DNA of 64,000 nucleotides from Streptomyces violaceusniger Tu 4113 (GTDB taxonomy: Bacteria; Actinomycetota; Actinomycetes; Streptomycetales; Streptomycetaceae). The notes under the pieces are model-generated. The model was not told the origin of the DNA, did not search any database, and worked only from the letters and a program-made list of their open reading frames with translations. Shown here piece after piece: positions 40,853 to 51,985 of the stretch. The stretch lies in assembly GCF_000147815.2 (NCBI RefSeq), contig NC_015957.1:930001-994000 (forward strand), in the 5' to 3' direction. Positions within the stretch are counted from its first letter, which is position 1, and the number at the start of each line of letters is the position of its first letter. The position numbers were made by a program, and so were the translations under genes.

Positions 40853-41113
40853 GCCTACGGCGGGCCCATTCCCCACCCCGCCCCTTCCCGAACGGGGGCA
40901 AGCCCCCGCACCCCCACCGGGGCTCCGCCCCGGACCCCGCTCCTCAAACGCCGGAGGGGCTGAGTGGTGGAGCACCTCCGCCCCAGATCCCGTCGAGCTC
41001 CGCTCAGGGGGCTTTGCCCCCGACACGGGGTCCGGGGCAGAACCCCGTCGGGGTGCGGGGGCGGAGCCCCGGTTACGGGAAGGGGCGGGGTGGGGAACCA
41101 GCCCGCCGTAGGC
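40853..41113. repeat. Long imperfect inverted repeat with Streptomyces-type GC-rich intergenic element
   Basis: Arms 40853-40890 and 41076-41113 are complementary over 38 bases with only the four-base CCAT/TGGT block unpaired; the inner 22 bases (TTCCCCACCCCGCCCCTTCC...) match exactly. Between them are further inverted segments (GGGGCTCCGCCCC, CACGGGGTCCGGGGC, GCGGAGCCCC) and a CAAACGCCGGAGGGGCTG piece common in Streptomyces spacers. The 349-base gap between rsmA and ispE holds nothing else. Confidence 0.85.
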
Positions 41114-41188
41114 CCACGCCCCGCAGGCCCACCCCCGTAGGCGGGACAATGTCCGCACCGGAACACCGAACCCGCACCGAGGAGCCCC

Positions 41189-42115
41189 GTGACCCGCCCC
41201 GTGACCGCCCGTGTGCCCGCCAAGGTCAACGTCCAGCTCGCGGTCGGCGGGCTGCGCCCCGACGGGTTCCACGATCTGGCCAACGTCTTCCTCGCCGTCG
41301 GGCTCCACGACGAGGTCACCGCCACCCCCGCCGACACCCTCCGCATCACCGTCGAGGGCGCGGACGCCGGCCAGGTGCCGCTGGATCACACCAACCTGGC
41401 CGCCCGCGCCGCCGTCGCCCTCGCCGAACGGCATGGCATCGCGCCCGGCGTCCACCTCCACATCGCCAAGGACATCCCCGTCGCGGGCGGCATGGCGGGC
41501 GGCAGTGCCGACGCCGCCGGGGCGCTGCTGGCCTGCGACGCGCTGTGGGGCACCAAAACCGCCCGCGACGAACTCCTCCACATCTGCGCCGACTTGGGCA
41601 GCGACATCCCCTTCAGCCTCGTCGGCGGCGCCGCCCTCGGCCGGGGCCGGGGCGAGCTGCTGACCCCGCTGGAGACCGGCGGCACCTTCCACTGGGTGTT
41701 CGCCGTGGCCGACGGCGGACTGTCCACCCCCGCCGTCTACCGCGAATGCGACCGGCTGCGCGAGACGTCCGGCGCGGGTGCGGGCGCCGCCGACGTCACG
41801 GACCCCGAGCCCTCCCAGGCGCTGCTGGACGCGCTGCGCACCGGCGACGCCACCGCGCTGGCCGCCGCCGTATCCAATGATCTGCAGCCCGCCGCGCTGT
41901 CGCTGCGCCCCGCGCTCGCCGCCACCCTGCGCGCCGGTGCGGACGCGGGCGCGCTCGCCTCCCTCGTCTCCGGCTCGGGCCCGACCTGCGCCTTCCTGGC
42001 CAAGGACACCGAGGCCGCGCAGGCGGTGGCGGGCGCGCTGGCCGCCTCGGGCACCTGCCGCACGGTCCGGATCACCTCCGGCCCGGTCCCCGGGGCACGG
42101 CTCGTGGACGCCTGA
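41189..42115 (+). CDS. ispE: 4-diphosphocytidyl-2-C-methyl-D-erythritol kinase
   Basis: 308 residues, GHMP kinase: VPAKVNVQLAVGGLRPDGFHDL, the ATP loop PVAGGMAGGSADAAGAL, LGSDIPFSLVGG and C-terminal SGSGPTCAFLA. Phosphorylates CDP-methylerythritol in the MEP isoprenoid pathway. GTG start after GAGGAG. Confidence 0.95.
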   Translation: MTRPVTARVPAKVNVQLAVGGLRPDGFHDLANVFLAVGLHDEVTATPADTLRITVEGADAGQVPLDHTNLAARAAVALAERHGIAPGVHLHIAKDIPVAGGMAGGSADAAGALLACDALWGTKTARDELLHICADLGSDIPFSLVGGAALGRGRGELLTPLETGGTFHWVFAVADGGLSTPAVYRECDRLRETSGAGAGAADVTDPEPSQALLDALRTGDATALAAAVSNDLQPAALSLRPALAATLRAGADAGALASLVSGSGPTCAFLAKDTEAAQAVAGALAASGTCRTVRITSGPVPGARLVDA

Positions 42116-42175
42116 GCGAGGCGCCCCGCACGGCGACTACCCTGGGGAGCCGATCGATCCGCGTAATGGAGTGTG

Positions 42176-43993
<1,818 letters not shown>

Positions 43994-44294
43994 GCGGCGG
44001 AGGAGTAAGGGGCGGGCCCTCCGGATGTGAGTGGCCTGAAAGCATCGCGTGAAGAGGCTGTGCGCCCCTGGCGCGCGCCCTGGCAACGGTCGCGTCACAG
44101 GCCGGTCTCAGCTGGTCGATGACCTGGAAACTGCTCCCTATTGCGCCCCTTACGGGTGATACAAAGAACTCCCGCCTGCCTTCCGCTCAATGGCGGGGTT
44201 CCACGTCCGATTCGCTCCTTCCCGGAGGGCTTTGACCACCGGGATCGCGGGGGAGGCCGGTCGGTCGGTGGGTCCCGCACCTGAAGGATTTCGC
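43994..44294. other. Intergenic region, no gene seen
   Basis: 301 bases between the ABC-F gene and the propeller protein gene. An in-frame ATG at 44190 extends the downstream frame but lacks protein-like sequence and a ribosome site. No repeat, RNA gene or clear terminator is visible. Confidence 0.5.
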
Positions 44295-46130
44295 ATGTCA
44301 CAGCCGCCTCCGCCGCCCAACCAGCCGCCGCAGGGCGGCTTCGGGGCACCGCAGGATCCTGGTTACGGCTATCCGCAGCAGCCGCCCACGCCGCCTCCGG
44401 GCCAGCAGGGTTACGGCTATCCGCAGGCACCCGGTCAGCCACCGCAGACCCCGCCTCCGCCCCCGGCGGCACCGCCCGCCCCGCCGCAGACGCCCCCGCC
44501 GGGCGCCGGCGGCTACGGCTACCCGGAGCAGCCGGCGCCCGGCCAGCAGCCTTACGGCCAGCCGCAGTACGGGCAGCAGCAGTACGGCCAGCAGCCTTAC
44601 GGTCAGTCGCAATTCGGCCAGCAGCCTTACGGGCAGCAGCAGTACGGCCAGCCGCCGCAGGCCCAGTTCCCCGGCGGCCCCGGTCCGGGCGCCCCCGGCG
44701 GCTCCGGCCAGTCCAAGCAGCGCATGGCGATCATCGTCAGCGCCGTGGTCGCGGTCGCGCTGATCATCGGCGGCGGCATCTGGTTCGCCACCAAGGACGA
44801 CGGCGGCGGCAGCGAGGCCAAGGGCAAGGACAAACAGTCCAGCCAGGGCTCTTCTTCAAGCGGTTCCACGGGCGGCGGGGACAAGCCCGCCAAGACCGTA
44901 GATGCCAAACTGCTCAACAAGGTTCCGATGCCCAAGGTCTCCGACCAGGTCACCGTCGAGGGCATGTGGGTCACCGACGACGCCTTCGTGAAGGCCGACG
45001 TCTACAAGATCGTGGGCTATCCGCTGAGCGGCGGCACCGCGAAGTGGACGATCCCGCTGGACGGCGCGGTCTGCTGGTCCTCGGACCACCTCACCAAGGA
45101 CGGGCTGACCACGGTCCTCTACCAGGAGGGCAAGCCGTCGGCCAAGGACAAGTACCCCGGCTGCACCGAGGTCGGGCTGCTGGACCTCAAGAACGGCAAG
45201 ATGCTCTGGCACCGGAGCGTCAAGGAGGGTGACGAGAAGATCCGCTTCGACGAGGTCACCATCGGCGGCGGCACCGTGGCCGCGGGCGGCACCAGCGGCG
45301 GCGCCGCCTGGTCCACCTCGGGCCAGGCGCTGTGGAAGCCGAAGTCCGGCGAGCAGTGCTCGGACGACGGCTACGCGGGCGGCGAGGACAAGCTGGTCGC
45401 GGTGCGCCGCTGCGGCGACTACGACAACCCGCAGATCCAGGTCCAGACGCTGAACCCGAAGACGGGCGCGGTGAAGTCGGCCTACAAGGTCTCGCAGGGC
45501 ATCGACTACGTCCATGTCGCCTCCACCGACCCGCTGGTGATCGGCCTCGACGCCGGTGACTCGACCGGCTCGGCGGTCTCGGACTTCCTGTCCATCGACG
45601 ACAGCGCCAAGACCGGCAAGGTGCTCGGCAAGATCGGCACCGAGAACGGCAAGTACGACGCCAAGTGCGACTCGACCAACGTCGAGGGCTGCCGGAAGAT
45701 CGCCGTCTCCAAGTCGGCCAACACCCTCTTCCTCGGCTCCGAGGACCGCACCGACTCCACCGCCGCGACGGCCAACGAGGTCGTGGCGTTCAGCCTGGCC
45801 AACGGCAAGCCGATCGGGAAGACGGACGGGGTCAAGGGCGCCGCGCTCACCCCGCTCGGCCTCGACGAGGACGGCTCCGTCCTCGCCTACCAGGAGAGCA
45901 CCTGGGAGGCCGGCGGCGCGGTCTGGCAGATCGACCCCAAGTCGTACGCCAAGACCAAGCTGCTGCAGAACCCCGTCTCCTCCCATGAGGTGGAGTCGAA
46001 GTTCAGCCCCAGCTACTCGGAGATCATCTACTCCGCGAAGCACCTCTTCATGAGCGACGTCTACGCCACCAAGCCGTCGGGCACCTACGACAAGGGCGAC
46101 CCGCTGGCGATCATCTTCGGCGCGAGCTGA
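44295..46130 (+). CDS. Membrane-anchored PQQ-like beta-propeller protein with Gln/Tyr-rich N-terminus
   Basis: 611 residues. Residues ~1-140 are low-complexity Pro/Gln/Gly/Tyr sequence with tandem YGQQ-type repeats (~90-125), then one membrane helix (MAIIVSAVVAVALIIGGGIWF, ~145-165). A Ser/Lys linker leads to an extracellular ~420-residue part with propeller-like blades (KWTIPLDGAVCWSS, KMLWHRSVKEGD, LWKPKSGEQC) and paired cysteines. Related to Streptomyces proteins annotated as PQQ-binding-like; function unknown. ATG at 44295 with GAAGGA upstream. Confidence 0.8.
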   Translation: MSQPPPPPNQPPQGGFGAPQDPGYGYPQQPPTPPPGQQGYGYPQAPGQPPQTPPPPPAAPPAPPQTPPPGAGGYGYPEQPAPGQQPYGQPQYGQQQYGQQPYGQSQFGQQPYGQQQYGQPPQAQFPGGPGPGAPGGSGQSKQRMAIIVSAVVAVALIIGGGIWFATKDDGGGSEAKGKDKQSSQGSSSSGSTGGGDKPAKTVDAKLLNKVPMPKVSDQVTVEGMWVTDDAFVKADVYKIVGYPLSGGTAKWTIPLDGAVCWSSDHLTKDGLTTVLYQEGKPSAKDKYPGCTEVGLLDLKNGKMLWHRSVKEGDEKIRFDEVTIGGGTVAAGGTSGGAAWSTSGQALWKPKSGEQCSDDGYAGGEDKLVAVRRCGDYDNPQIQVQTLNPKTGAVKSAYKVSQGIDYVHVASTDPLVIGLDAGDSTGSAVSDFLSIDDSAKTGKVLGKIGTENGKYDAKCDSTNVEGCRKIAVSKSANTLFLGSEDRTDSTAATANEVVAFSLANGKPIGKTDGVKGAALTPLGLDEDGSVLAYQESTWEAGGAVWQIDPKSYAKTKLLQNPVSSHEVESKFSPSYSEIIYSAKHLFMSDVYATKPSGTYDKGDPLAIIFGAS

Positions 46131-46155
46131 CCCCTTCGGCGTTCGCCAGGCCCAC

Positions 46156-46194
46156 GGCGGCCCCGCCCGTACCCACCGTACGGGCGGGGCCGCC
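46156..46194 (+). terminator. 17-bp perfect hairpin terminator
   Basis: GGCGGCCCCGCCCGTAC (46156-46172), loop CCACC, GTACGGGCGGGGCCGCC (46178-46194), followed by GCTTT. Ends the propeller-protein transcript. Confidence 0.88.
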
Positions 46195-46391
46195 GCTTTA
46201 CGCCCCGGCGGAGCACCGGGGCACGCGCCCGCGCGGAACCCGGCCGCATCGGTCCGATTCAGACGTCAACCGGACCTCAAGTAGGCACTAATGGCCGGGA
46301 TTTCGGCATTCCGGGGGGCTTCTGCCCGGTAAGGGGCGCGCAACGTCGAACAAGCGTGTAGCTTTCCCCCCTGAGCGAATGGGGGGAGCTC

Positions 46392-47117
46392 ATGGGCGTG
46401 CGACTCATGGTGGTCGATGACCATCGTCTGCTCGCGGAGGCGCTCGCCTCGGCGCTGAAGCTGCGCGGGCACCGGGTGCTCGCCGCGGCGGCACCGAGCG
46501 CGGGCGCGGCGGACCTGGTGGTGAGCCGGGCACCGGAAGTGTGCCTGCTGGGCACGGCGGCACCCGCCGAACCAGGGGTGTTCGACCCGGTGGTGCAGAT
46601 CAAGAAGGAGCGGCCGCAGGTCGCGGTCGTGGTACTCGGCCCGGTGCCGAGCCCACGCGGCATAGCCGCCGCCTTCGCCGCCGGCGCATCCGGCTATGTG
46701 CGCCACGACGAGCGGATCGAGGGCGTCGAACGCGCCATGACGAAGGCGCGCGCGGGCGAGGCCGCCGTGGCGCCCCAGTTGCTCCAGGGGGCGTTCGCGG
46801 AGCTGCTCAACCCCGCGGCCCAGCCCGACGACGAGGGCGCCCGGCTGCTGCGCATGCTGACCCCGCGCGAGGTGGAGGTGCTGGTGCGGGTCGCCGAGGG
46901 CGAGGACACCCGGCTGATCGCGGCGGGCATGGGGATCGCCCCCAGCACGGCCCGCACGCATGTGCAGCGGGTGCTGATGAAGCTCGGGGTGGGCTCACGG
47001 CTGGAGGCGGCGGCCCTGGCGGCACGCACCGGGCTGCTGGACCGCGCGGCGTCCCGCCGGATCGCGTCGCCCGCGCCGCAATCGCCTGCGCCCCAGCCGC
47101 CTGCGTCGGGGCCGTAG
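46392..47117 (+). CDS. LuxR-type orphan response regulator lacking the phospho-acceptor Asp
   Basis: 241 residues. The receiver-like domain begins VRLMVVDDHRLLAEALASAL, keeping the acidic pair, but the phosphorylation strand reads VCLLGTAAP with Gly54 where Asp is expected, and the conserved Lys is replaced in GYVRHDE. The C-terminal HTH is a normal LuxR/NarL domain (LTPREVEVLVRVAEGEDTRLIAAGM, STARTHVQRVLMKLGVGSRLEA). No kinase gene is adjacent. Probably phosphorylation-independent. Upstream of the sss-galTEK cluster. Confidence 0.88.
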   Translation: MGVRLMVVDDHRLLAEALASALKLRGHRVLAAAAPSAGAADLVVSRAPEVCLLGTAAPAEPGVFDPVVQIKKERPQVAVVVLGPVPSPRGIAAAFAAGASGYVRHDERIEGVERAMTKARAGEAAVAPQLLQGAFAELLNPAAQPDDEGARLLRMLTPREVEVLVRVAEGEDTRLIAAGMGIAPSTARTHVQRVLMKLGVGSRLEAAALAARTGLLDRAASRRIASPAPQSPAPQPPASGP

Positions 47118-47276
47118 CCCGGCGTCGGCGTGCTGGCAGCCCTGCGGGCCGCTTAGCCGTAGTCCGTGTCGGCGTGCTGGCAGCCCTGCGGGCCGCTTAG
47201 CTGTAGTCCGCCTCGGCGCGGTGGCAGCCCCGTGGGCCGCTTCGCCGTAGCCAGCCTCGCCGCCGTAGCAGCCCCG
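47114..47276 (+). repeat. 45-bp tandem repeats starting at the regulator stop codon
   Basis: Three and a half units of GTAGCCCGGCGTCGGCGTGC... at 47114-47158, 47159-47203, 47204-47248 and a partial copy to 47276. Copies 1 and 2 differ at about five bases. The stop codon of the response regulator (TAG, 47115-47117) is part of unit 1. Confidence 0.85.
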
Positions 47277-47320
47277 CGCCCCGGCTCGCGGCGGCCCGCG
47301 CCCCGGCTCGCGGCGGCCCG
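47277..47320 (+). repeat. 22-bp tandem duplication
   Basis: GCGCCCCGGCTCGCGGCGGCCC occurs twice in succession (47277-47298, 47299-47320), directly after the 45-bp repeats and before the stop of the minus-strand membrane protein gene. Confidence 0.9.
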
Positions 47321-47326
47321 CGCCGC

Positions 47327-47698
47327 TCAGCCCTCACCGGTTCCGGGCCCTCCGGACCCAGGTCCTCCGGTTCCGGGTCCTCCGGCTCCTGCCCCTCCCC
47401 CCGGCCCGGACTCCGGCTTGGGCCCGGCCCCGGGGGCGGACAGCGGCCTGAGCTTCATCCACAGCAGGAAGAGCAGGCCGACCGCGAGCATGGACCATCC
47501 GGTCCAGAGGTTGATGTTGATGCCCGATGCCTTCTTCACATCCGCGTCCGAGGCGGTGAACCCGGCGATGAGGACGATGATCGCGTAGATCACGAACAGC
47601 CCGCCGATGATCCGCCGCACATCGAACAGCCGCGCCGCGGTCGCCGACTTCCGCTCCAGCTCCTCGACCTCGTGCCGGTATTCGTACTCCTCATTCAT
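47327..47698 (-). CDS. Small two-helix membrane protein, unknown
   Basis: 123 residues: a charged N-terminus (NEEYEYRHEVEELERKSATA), two membrane helices (~30-49 and ~64-83) and a Gly/Pro-rich C-terminal tail of GGPGTGGPGS-type repeats. No known motif. Both ends probably cytosolic. Confidence 0.75.
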   Translation of the reverse strand: MNEEYEYRHEVEELERKSATAARLFDVRRIIGGLFVIYAIIVLIAGFTASDADVKKASGININLWTGWSMLAVGLLFLLWMKLRPLSAPGAGPKPESGPGGGAGAGGPGTGGPGSGGPGTGEG

Positions 47699-48083
47699 GG
47701 TGTGGGCTCCTTATCCGCGGGAGGGTTGGCAAGTGCTCGTCCGGGAGCGTGCGTAAGGCCGGTATAGCTCGATCGTGTGATGGTCGGCTTCTGGCCTTGT
47801 GGCGCCACGGTGGGGTCGGGTTGGCGTGGCTGTGCGATCTGGGACGCCGGGTGCGGTGCCAGTGTGCGGGTCCCCTGCTCCACCGGAGAGATGGTTCAGG
47901 GCCTCCCCGTCGCCTCTGGCCGTATCCACGTGGCCAGGTCGTGAGGGACTCCGCCCGCCCGGCTCGGACCACGGACGCGATCCGTGTCGCCGCCCGGGAT
48001 GCGAAAGCGGACGACCAGTGCGCCCAAAACCGGTCGGGGCGTGCCAGTGAGCGGATTTGCTCCCGCTCACTGCCCAGGAACGG
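47699..48083. other. Intergenic region, no gene seen
   Basis: 385 bases between two leftward genes. Open frames here on both strands are low-complexity shadows without homology I recognise. No repeat or hairpin stands out. Confidence 0.45.
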
Positions 48084-49754
48084 TCACAGGGAGAACGGGA
48101 TGTAGCACAGGGCCGCGAGGATCAGCGCGCCCCAGCCCAGCACGGCCGGACGGCGGTACCACGCCTCGTCGCCCGGCGCCGGCGGCTCGGCCACCCCGGG
48201 CGCGGTGGTGCCGTAGACCAGACCGGCGAGTGACTCGATGGGCTTGGGCTTGGTGAACGGGGTCACCGCGACCATCACCACACCGCCGACCACGAACGCC
48301 ACGATGGCGGAGACGAAGTTGGCGCCCTGGTCGCTGGGGATGGAGATGACATTCGCCCGGTAGAGCCAGAAGTAGTTGATCAGCGCGGCCACCGTGCCGC
48401 AGAGCAGCCCCCAGAACCCGGCCGGGCCGGTGGCCCGCTTCCAGAACATCCCGATGATGAAGACGCAGAACAGCGGCACGTTGAAGAACGAGAACAGCGT
48501 CTGGAGGTAGTTCATGATGTTGCTGAACGAAGAGGCGATGAAGGCCGTCCCCATACCGGCCAGCACGCCGATCGCCGTCACCACCCGCCCCGTCAGCAGG
48601 TAGTACTCGTCCGGCCGGTCCTTCCTGACGTACGCCCGCCAGATGTCGTTGGTGAAGACCGTGTTGAAGGACGACACATTGGCCGCCATGCCCGCCATGA
48701 AGGCGGCCAGCAGCCCGGTCACCGCGAGCCCCAGCACCCCGTTCGGCAGCAGCTCGCTCATCAGCAGCGGAATCGCGTCGTTGTACTGCAGACCGCTCGT
48801 CTTCTTGCCGATGTCCGGTTGCATCACCAGCGCGATCAGGCCCGGCGTCACCACGATCAGCGGGATGAACATCTTCGGGAACGCGGCGATCAGCGGGGTG
48901 CGCTGGGCGGCCGAGAGGTTCCTGGCCGACAGGGCGCGCTGCACCTCGGCGAAGTTCGTCGTCCAGTAGCCGAAGCTCAGGCAGAAGCCGAGGCCCAGCA
49001 CGATGGTCAGCCAGTTGGCCCCCAGGGGGTTGGCGGAGCCGATGCCGGTGCCGCCCCAGGCGGAGACGAAATGGGGACCGTGGGAGTCCACGAGCTTGTC
49101 CTTCAGCCCGCCGAAGCCGCCGATCCGCCGGAGGCCGACGACGGTGAGCGGGATGAGCGCGGCCAGGATGACGAAGAACTGCAGCACCTCGTTGTAGATC
49201 GCCGAGGAGAGCCCGCCGAGGGTGATGTACACGAGCACGAAGAGCCCCGCGACCACGATGGCCACCCACTGCGGCCAGCCCAGCAGCGCCTCCACCACGA
49301 TCGCCATCGCGTAGAGATTCACGCCCGCGATCAGCACGGACGCGATCGAGAAGATGATCGAGCTGAGCAGATGCGAGGACGGGCCGTAGCGGTGCAGCAG
49401 GAACTCGGGCACGGACCGTACCTTGGAACCGTAGTAGAACGGCATCATCACCAGGCCGAGGAAGACCATGGCCGGAATGGCCCCGACCCAGTACCAGTGC
49501 ACGGTGTACACCCCGTACTGCGCGCCGTTGGCGGCCATCCCCAGGATCTCCAGGGCCCCCAGATTGGCGGCGACGAAGGCCAGACCGGTGACCCACGCGG
49601 GCAGCGACCGGCCGGAGAGAAAGAAGTCGAGACTGGTCTTGACGCTCGCTCTGGCGGCGAATCCCACGCCGAGGACGACGGCGAAGTAGAGGATCAGGAT
49701 CGTGTAGTCGAGTGCGTTGGTGGGAAGCCGGAGCCCTTCGGCCAGATAGTGCAT
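48084..49754 (-). CDS. Sodium:solute symporter (SSS family), probable galactose uptake
   Basis: 556 residues with about 14 membrane helices. SSS signatures include FAVVLGVGFAARASVKTSLDFFLSGRSLPAW, GLAFVAANLGALEILGMAANGAQYG and LLAAFMAGMAANVSSFNTVFTNDI. Cotransports a sugar or other solute with Na+. Divergent from galTEK, the arrangement that suggests galactose as substrate (inference). ATG at 49754. Confidence 0.9.
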   Translation of the reverse strand: MHYLAEGLRLPTNALDYTILILYFAVVLGVGFAARASVKTSLDFFLSGRSLPAWVTGLAFVAANLGALEILGMAANGAQYGVYTVHWYWVGAIPAMVFLGLVMMPFYYGSKVRSVPEFLLHRYGPSSHLLSSIIFSIASVLIAGVNLYAMAIVVEALLGWPQWVAIVVAGLFVLVYITLGGLSSAIYNEVLQFFVILAALIPLTVVGLRRIGGFGGLKDKLVDSHGPHFVSAWGGTGIGSANPLGANWLTIVLGLGFCLSFGYWTTNFAEVQRALSARNLSAAQRTPLIAAFPKMFIPLIVVTPGLIALVMQPDIGKKTSGLQYNDAIPLLMSELLPNGVLGLAVTGLLAAFMAGMAANVSSFNTVFTNDIWRAYVRKDRPDEYYLLTGRVVTAIGVLAGMGTAFIASSFSNIMNYLQTLFSFFNVPLFCVFIIGMFWKRATGPAGFWGLLCGTVAALINYFWLYRANVISIPSDQGANFVSAIVAFVVGGVVMVAVTPFTKPKPIESLAGLVYGTTAPGVAEPPAPGDEAWYRRPAVLGWGALILAALCYIPFSL

Positions 49755-49916
49755 GGTCTCGCCTCATCGCCTGAACGGAATGCACCAGAAACGTTCGGTG
49801 AACGTATCCGAATTCTTGTGGTTTGTCCGAGCAGCTTCGCCGTGCATTGACGCCACTGTTGGCTTGTGGTTCATTATGTTGAGTTGTGTTTGGTGCACCT
49901 GACAGGAGCTGGCGGA
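49755..49916. promoter_or_regulatory. Divergent control region of the symporter and gal operon
   Basis: CTTGTGGTT occurs at 49815-49823 and again at 49863-49871, 48 bp apart, with a related GTTGTGTTTGG at ~49882. A TTGACG (49847-49852) with CATTAT 19 bases later (49872-49877) could be the galT promoter. The direct repeats are candidate regulator sites. Confidence 0.45.
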
Positions 49917-50960
49917 GTGAAGAAGACGGCGACGCGGCTTGCGGACGGACGCGAGCTGATCTATTACGACGCGCGCGACGACGCGGTGCGCGACGCCGTC
50001 GACCAGCGGCCTCTCGACCCCATCGCGACCAGCTCGGAGATCCGGCACGACCGCCTCCTCGGCGACCGGGTGGCGATCGCCTCCCACCGCCAGGCCCGCA
50101 CCTACCACCCGCCGGCCGACCAGTGCCCGCTGTGTCCCTCCCGCGAGGGGCGGCACAGCGAGATCCCCGCCGCCGGCTACGACGTCGTGGTCTTCGAGAA
50201 CCGCTTCCCGTCGCTGGCCGGGGACTCGGGCCGGTGCGAGGTCGTGTGCTTCACCTCCGACCACGACGCCTCCTTCGCCGACCTCGACGCCGCGCAGGCC
50301 GCTCTGGTGCTCGACGCCTGGACCGACCGCACCGCCGAGCTGGCCCAACACCCCGCCGTCGAGCAGGTCTTCTGCTTCGAGAACCGCGGCAAGGAGATCG
50401 GCGTCACCCTCGGCCACCCGCACGGCCAGATCTACGGGTATCCCTTCGTGACCCCTCGTACACGGCTGATGCTCCGTTCGCTCGCCGAGCACCGTGTGTC
50501 CACCGGTCGGAATCTGTTCGATGATGTGGTCTCCGATGAGCTGGCCGACGGGCGCCGGGTGGTGCTCGACGGCGAGCACTGGGTCGCGTTCGTCCCCTAC
50601 GCCGCCCACTGGCCGTATGAGGTGCACCTCTACCCGAAGCGGCGGGTCCCGGACCTGCCGTCGCTGGACGAGGCCGCGCGCACAGAGTTTCCACAGATGT
50701 ATCTGGAACTCTTGAAGCGCTTCGACCGGATTTTCGGGGAGGGTGAGCCGCCCACGCCCTACATCTCCGCCTGGCACCAGGCGCCGTACCGCATGACCGA
50801 CCGCGGTGAATTCGCTCTTCACCTCGAGCTTTTCACCATCCGCCGCACTTCCGGCAAGCTGAAGTTCCTCGCGGGTTCCGAATCCGGCATGAATGTGTTC
50901 ATCAACGATGTGCCGCCGGAGGCCGCGGCCGAGCGACTGCGAGAGGTAGCGAGCAAGTGA
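49917..50960 (+). CDS. galT: Galactose-1-phosphate uridylyltransferase
   Basis: 347 residues, HIT superfamily. Zinc ligands in [13 protein letters not shown], nucleophile His in [16 protein letters not shown] (HxH), [19 protein letters not shown] and the final [10 protein letters not shown] block are all present. Transfers UMP from UDP-glucose to galactose-1-phosphate in the Leloir pathway. GTG at 49917 has AGGAG eight bases upstream; an earlier GTG at 49866 lies in the promoter. Overlaps galE by GTGA. Confidence 0.95.
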   Translation: MKKTATRLADGRELIYYDARDDAVRDAVDQRPLDPIATSSEIRHDRLLGDRVAIASHRQARTYHPPADQCPLCPSREGRHSEIPAAGYDVVVFENRFPSLAGDSGRCEVVCFTSDHDASFADLDAAQAALVLDAWTDRTAELAQHPAVEQVFCFENRGKEIGVTLGHPHGQIYGYPFVTPRTRLMLRSLAEHRVSTGRNLFDDVVSDELADGRRVVLDGEHWVAFVPYAAHWPYEVHLYPKRRVPDLPSLDEAARTEFPQMYLELLKRFDRIFGEGEPPTPYISAWHQAPYRMTDRGEFALHLELFTIRRTSGKLKFLAGSESGMNVFINDVPPEAAAERLREVASK

Positions 50961-51985
50961 GCAATGCGCAGCAGAAGAAGTACCTGGTCACCGGCGGCGC
51001 CGGCTATGTCGGCAGCGTGGTCGCGGCGCATCTGCTCGAAGCCGGCCACCGGGTGACGGTGCTGGACGACCTGTCCACCGGGCACCGGGAGGGGGTCCCC
51101 GAGGGCGCGGAGTTCATCGAGGGCCGCATCCAGGACGCCGGCAAGTGGCTCGACCCCACCTTCGACGGCGTGCTGCACTTCGCTGCGTTCTCCCAGGTCG
51201 GCGAGTCCGTCGTCAACCCCGAGAAGTACTGGGTCAACAATGTGGGCGGCACCACCGAGCTGCTCGCCGCGATGCGTGACGCCGGGGTGCGCACCCTCGT
51301 CTTCTCCTCCACCGCCGCCACCTACGGCGAGCCCGACCAGGTCCCGATCACCGAGGACCTGCCGACCGCGCCGACCAACCCCTACGGCGCCAGCAAGCTG
51401 GCCGTCGACCACATGATCAGCGGCGAATGCGCCGCCCACGGGCTGGCCGCGGTCTCCCTGCGCTACTTCAACGTCGCGGGCGCCTACGGGGCCTACGGCG
51501 AGCGCCATGACCCCGAGTCCCACCTCATCCCCCTGGTGCTCCAGGTCGCCCAGGGCCGGCGTGAGGCGATCTCGGTCTTCGGCGAGGACTACCCCACCCC
51601 CGACGGCACCTGCGTCCGCGACTACATTCACGTCGCCGACCTCGCCGACGCCCATCTGCTCGCCCTCGGCGCCGCCCTCCCGTCTCCCACCACCACCCTC
51701 AGCGGAGGCGCTGCGCGCCGCGGAGTCCATCCTGGCGAGCACCTGATCTGCAACCTCGGCAACGGCAACGGCTTCTCCGTCCGCGAGGTCATCGAGACGG
51801 TGCGCCAGGTCACCGGCCACCCCATCCCGGAGATCGCCGCCCCGCGCCGCGGCGGCGACCCGGCGGTCCTGGTGGCCTCCGCCGAGCGCGCCAAGGAGCG
51901 CCTGGGCTGGCGCCCGACCCGCGCCGACCTGGCCGGAATCGTCGCGGACGCATGGGAGTTCGCGCAGCGGAGGGAGAGTCAGTGA
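50957..51985 (+). CDS. galE: UDP-glucose 4-epimerase
   Basis: 342 residues, extended [15 protein letters not shown] motif, [22 protein letters not shown] with catalytic Ser/Thr, [11 protein letters not shown] (YxxxK), RYFNVAGA and [16 protein letters not shown]. Interconverts UDP-galactose and UDP-glucose. Compared with typical GalE, the stretch [20 protein letters not shown] before ICNLGNGNG looks like a local insertion. GTG start overlapping galT; stop overlaps galK start. Confidence 0.95.
   Translation: MSNAQQKKYLVTGGAGYVGSVVAAHLLEAGHRVTVLDDLSTGHREGVPEGAEFIEGRIQDAGKWLDPTFDGVLHFAAFSQVGESVVNPEKYWVNNVGGTTELLAAMRDAGVRTLVFSSTAATYGEPDQVPITEDLPTAPTNPYGASKLAVDHMISGECAAHGLAAVSLRYFNVAGAYGAYGERHDPESHLIPLVLQVAQGRREAISVFGEDYPTPDGTCVRDYIHVADLADAHLLALGAALPSPTTTLSGGAARRGVHPGEHLICNLGNGNGFSVREVIETVRQVTGHPIPEIAAPRRGGDPAVLVASAERAKERLGWRPTRADLAGIVADAWEFAQRRESQ

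Noticed and set aside
47114..47320. CRISPR-like array
   Set aside because: Units are contiguous direct repeats without variable spacers, and no cas genes are present.
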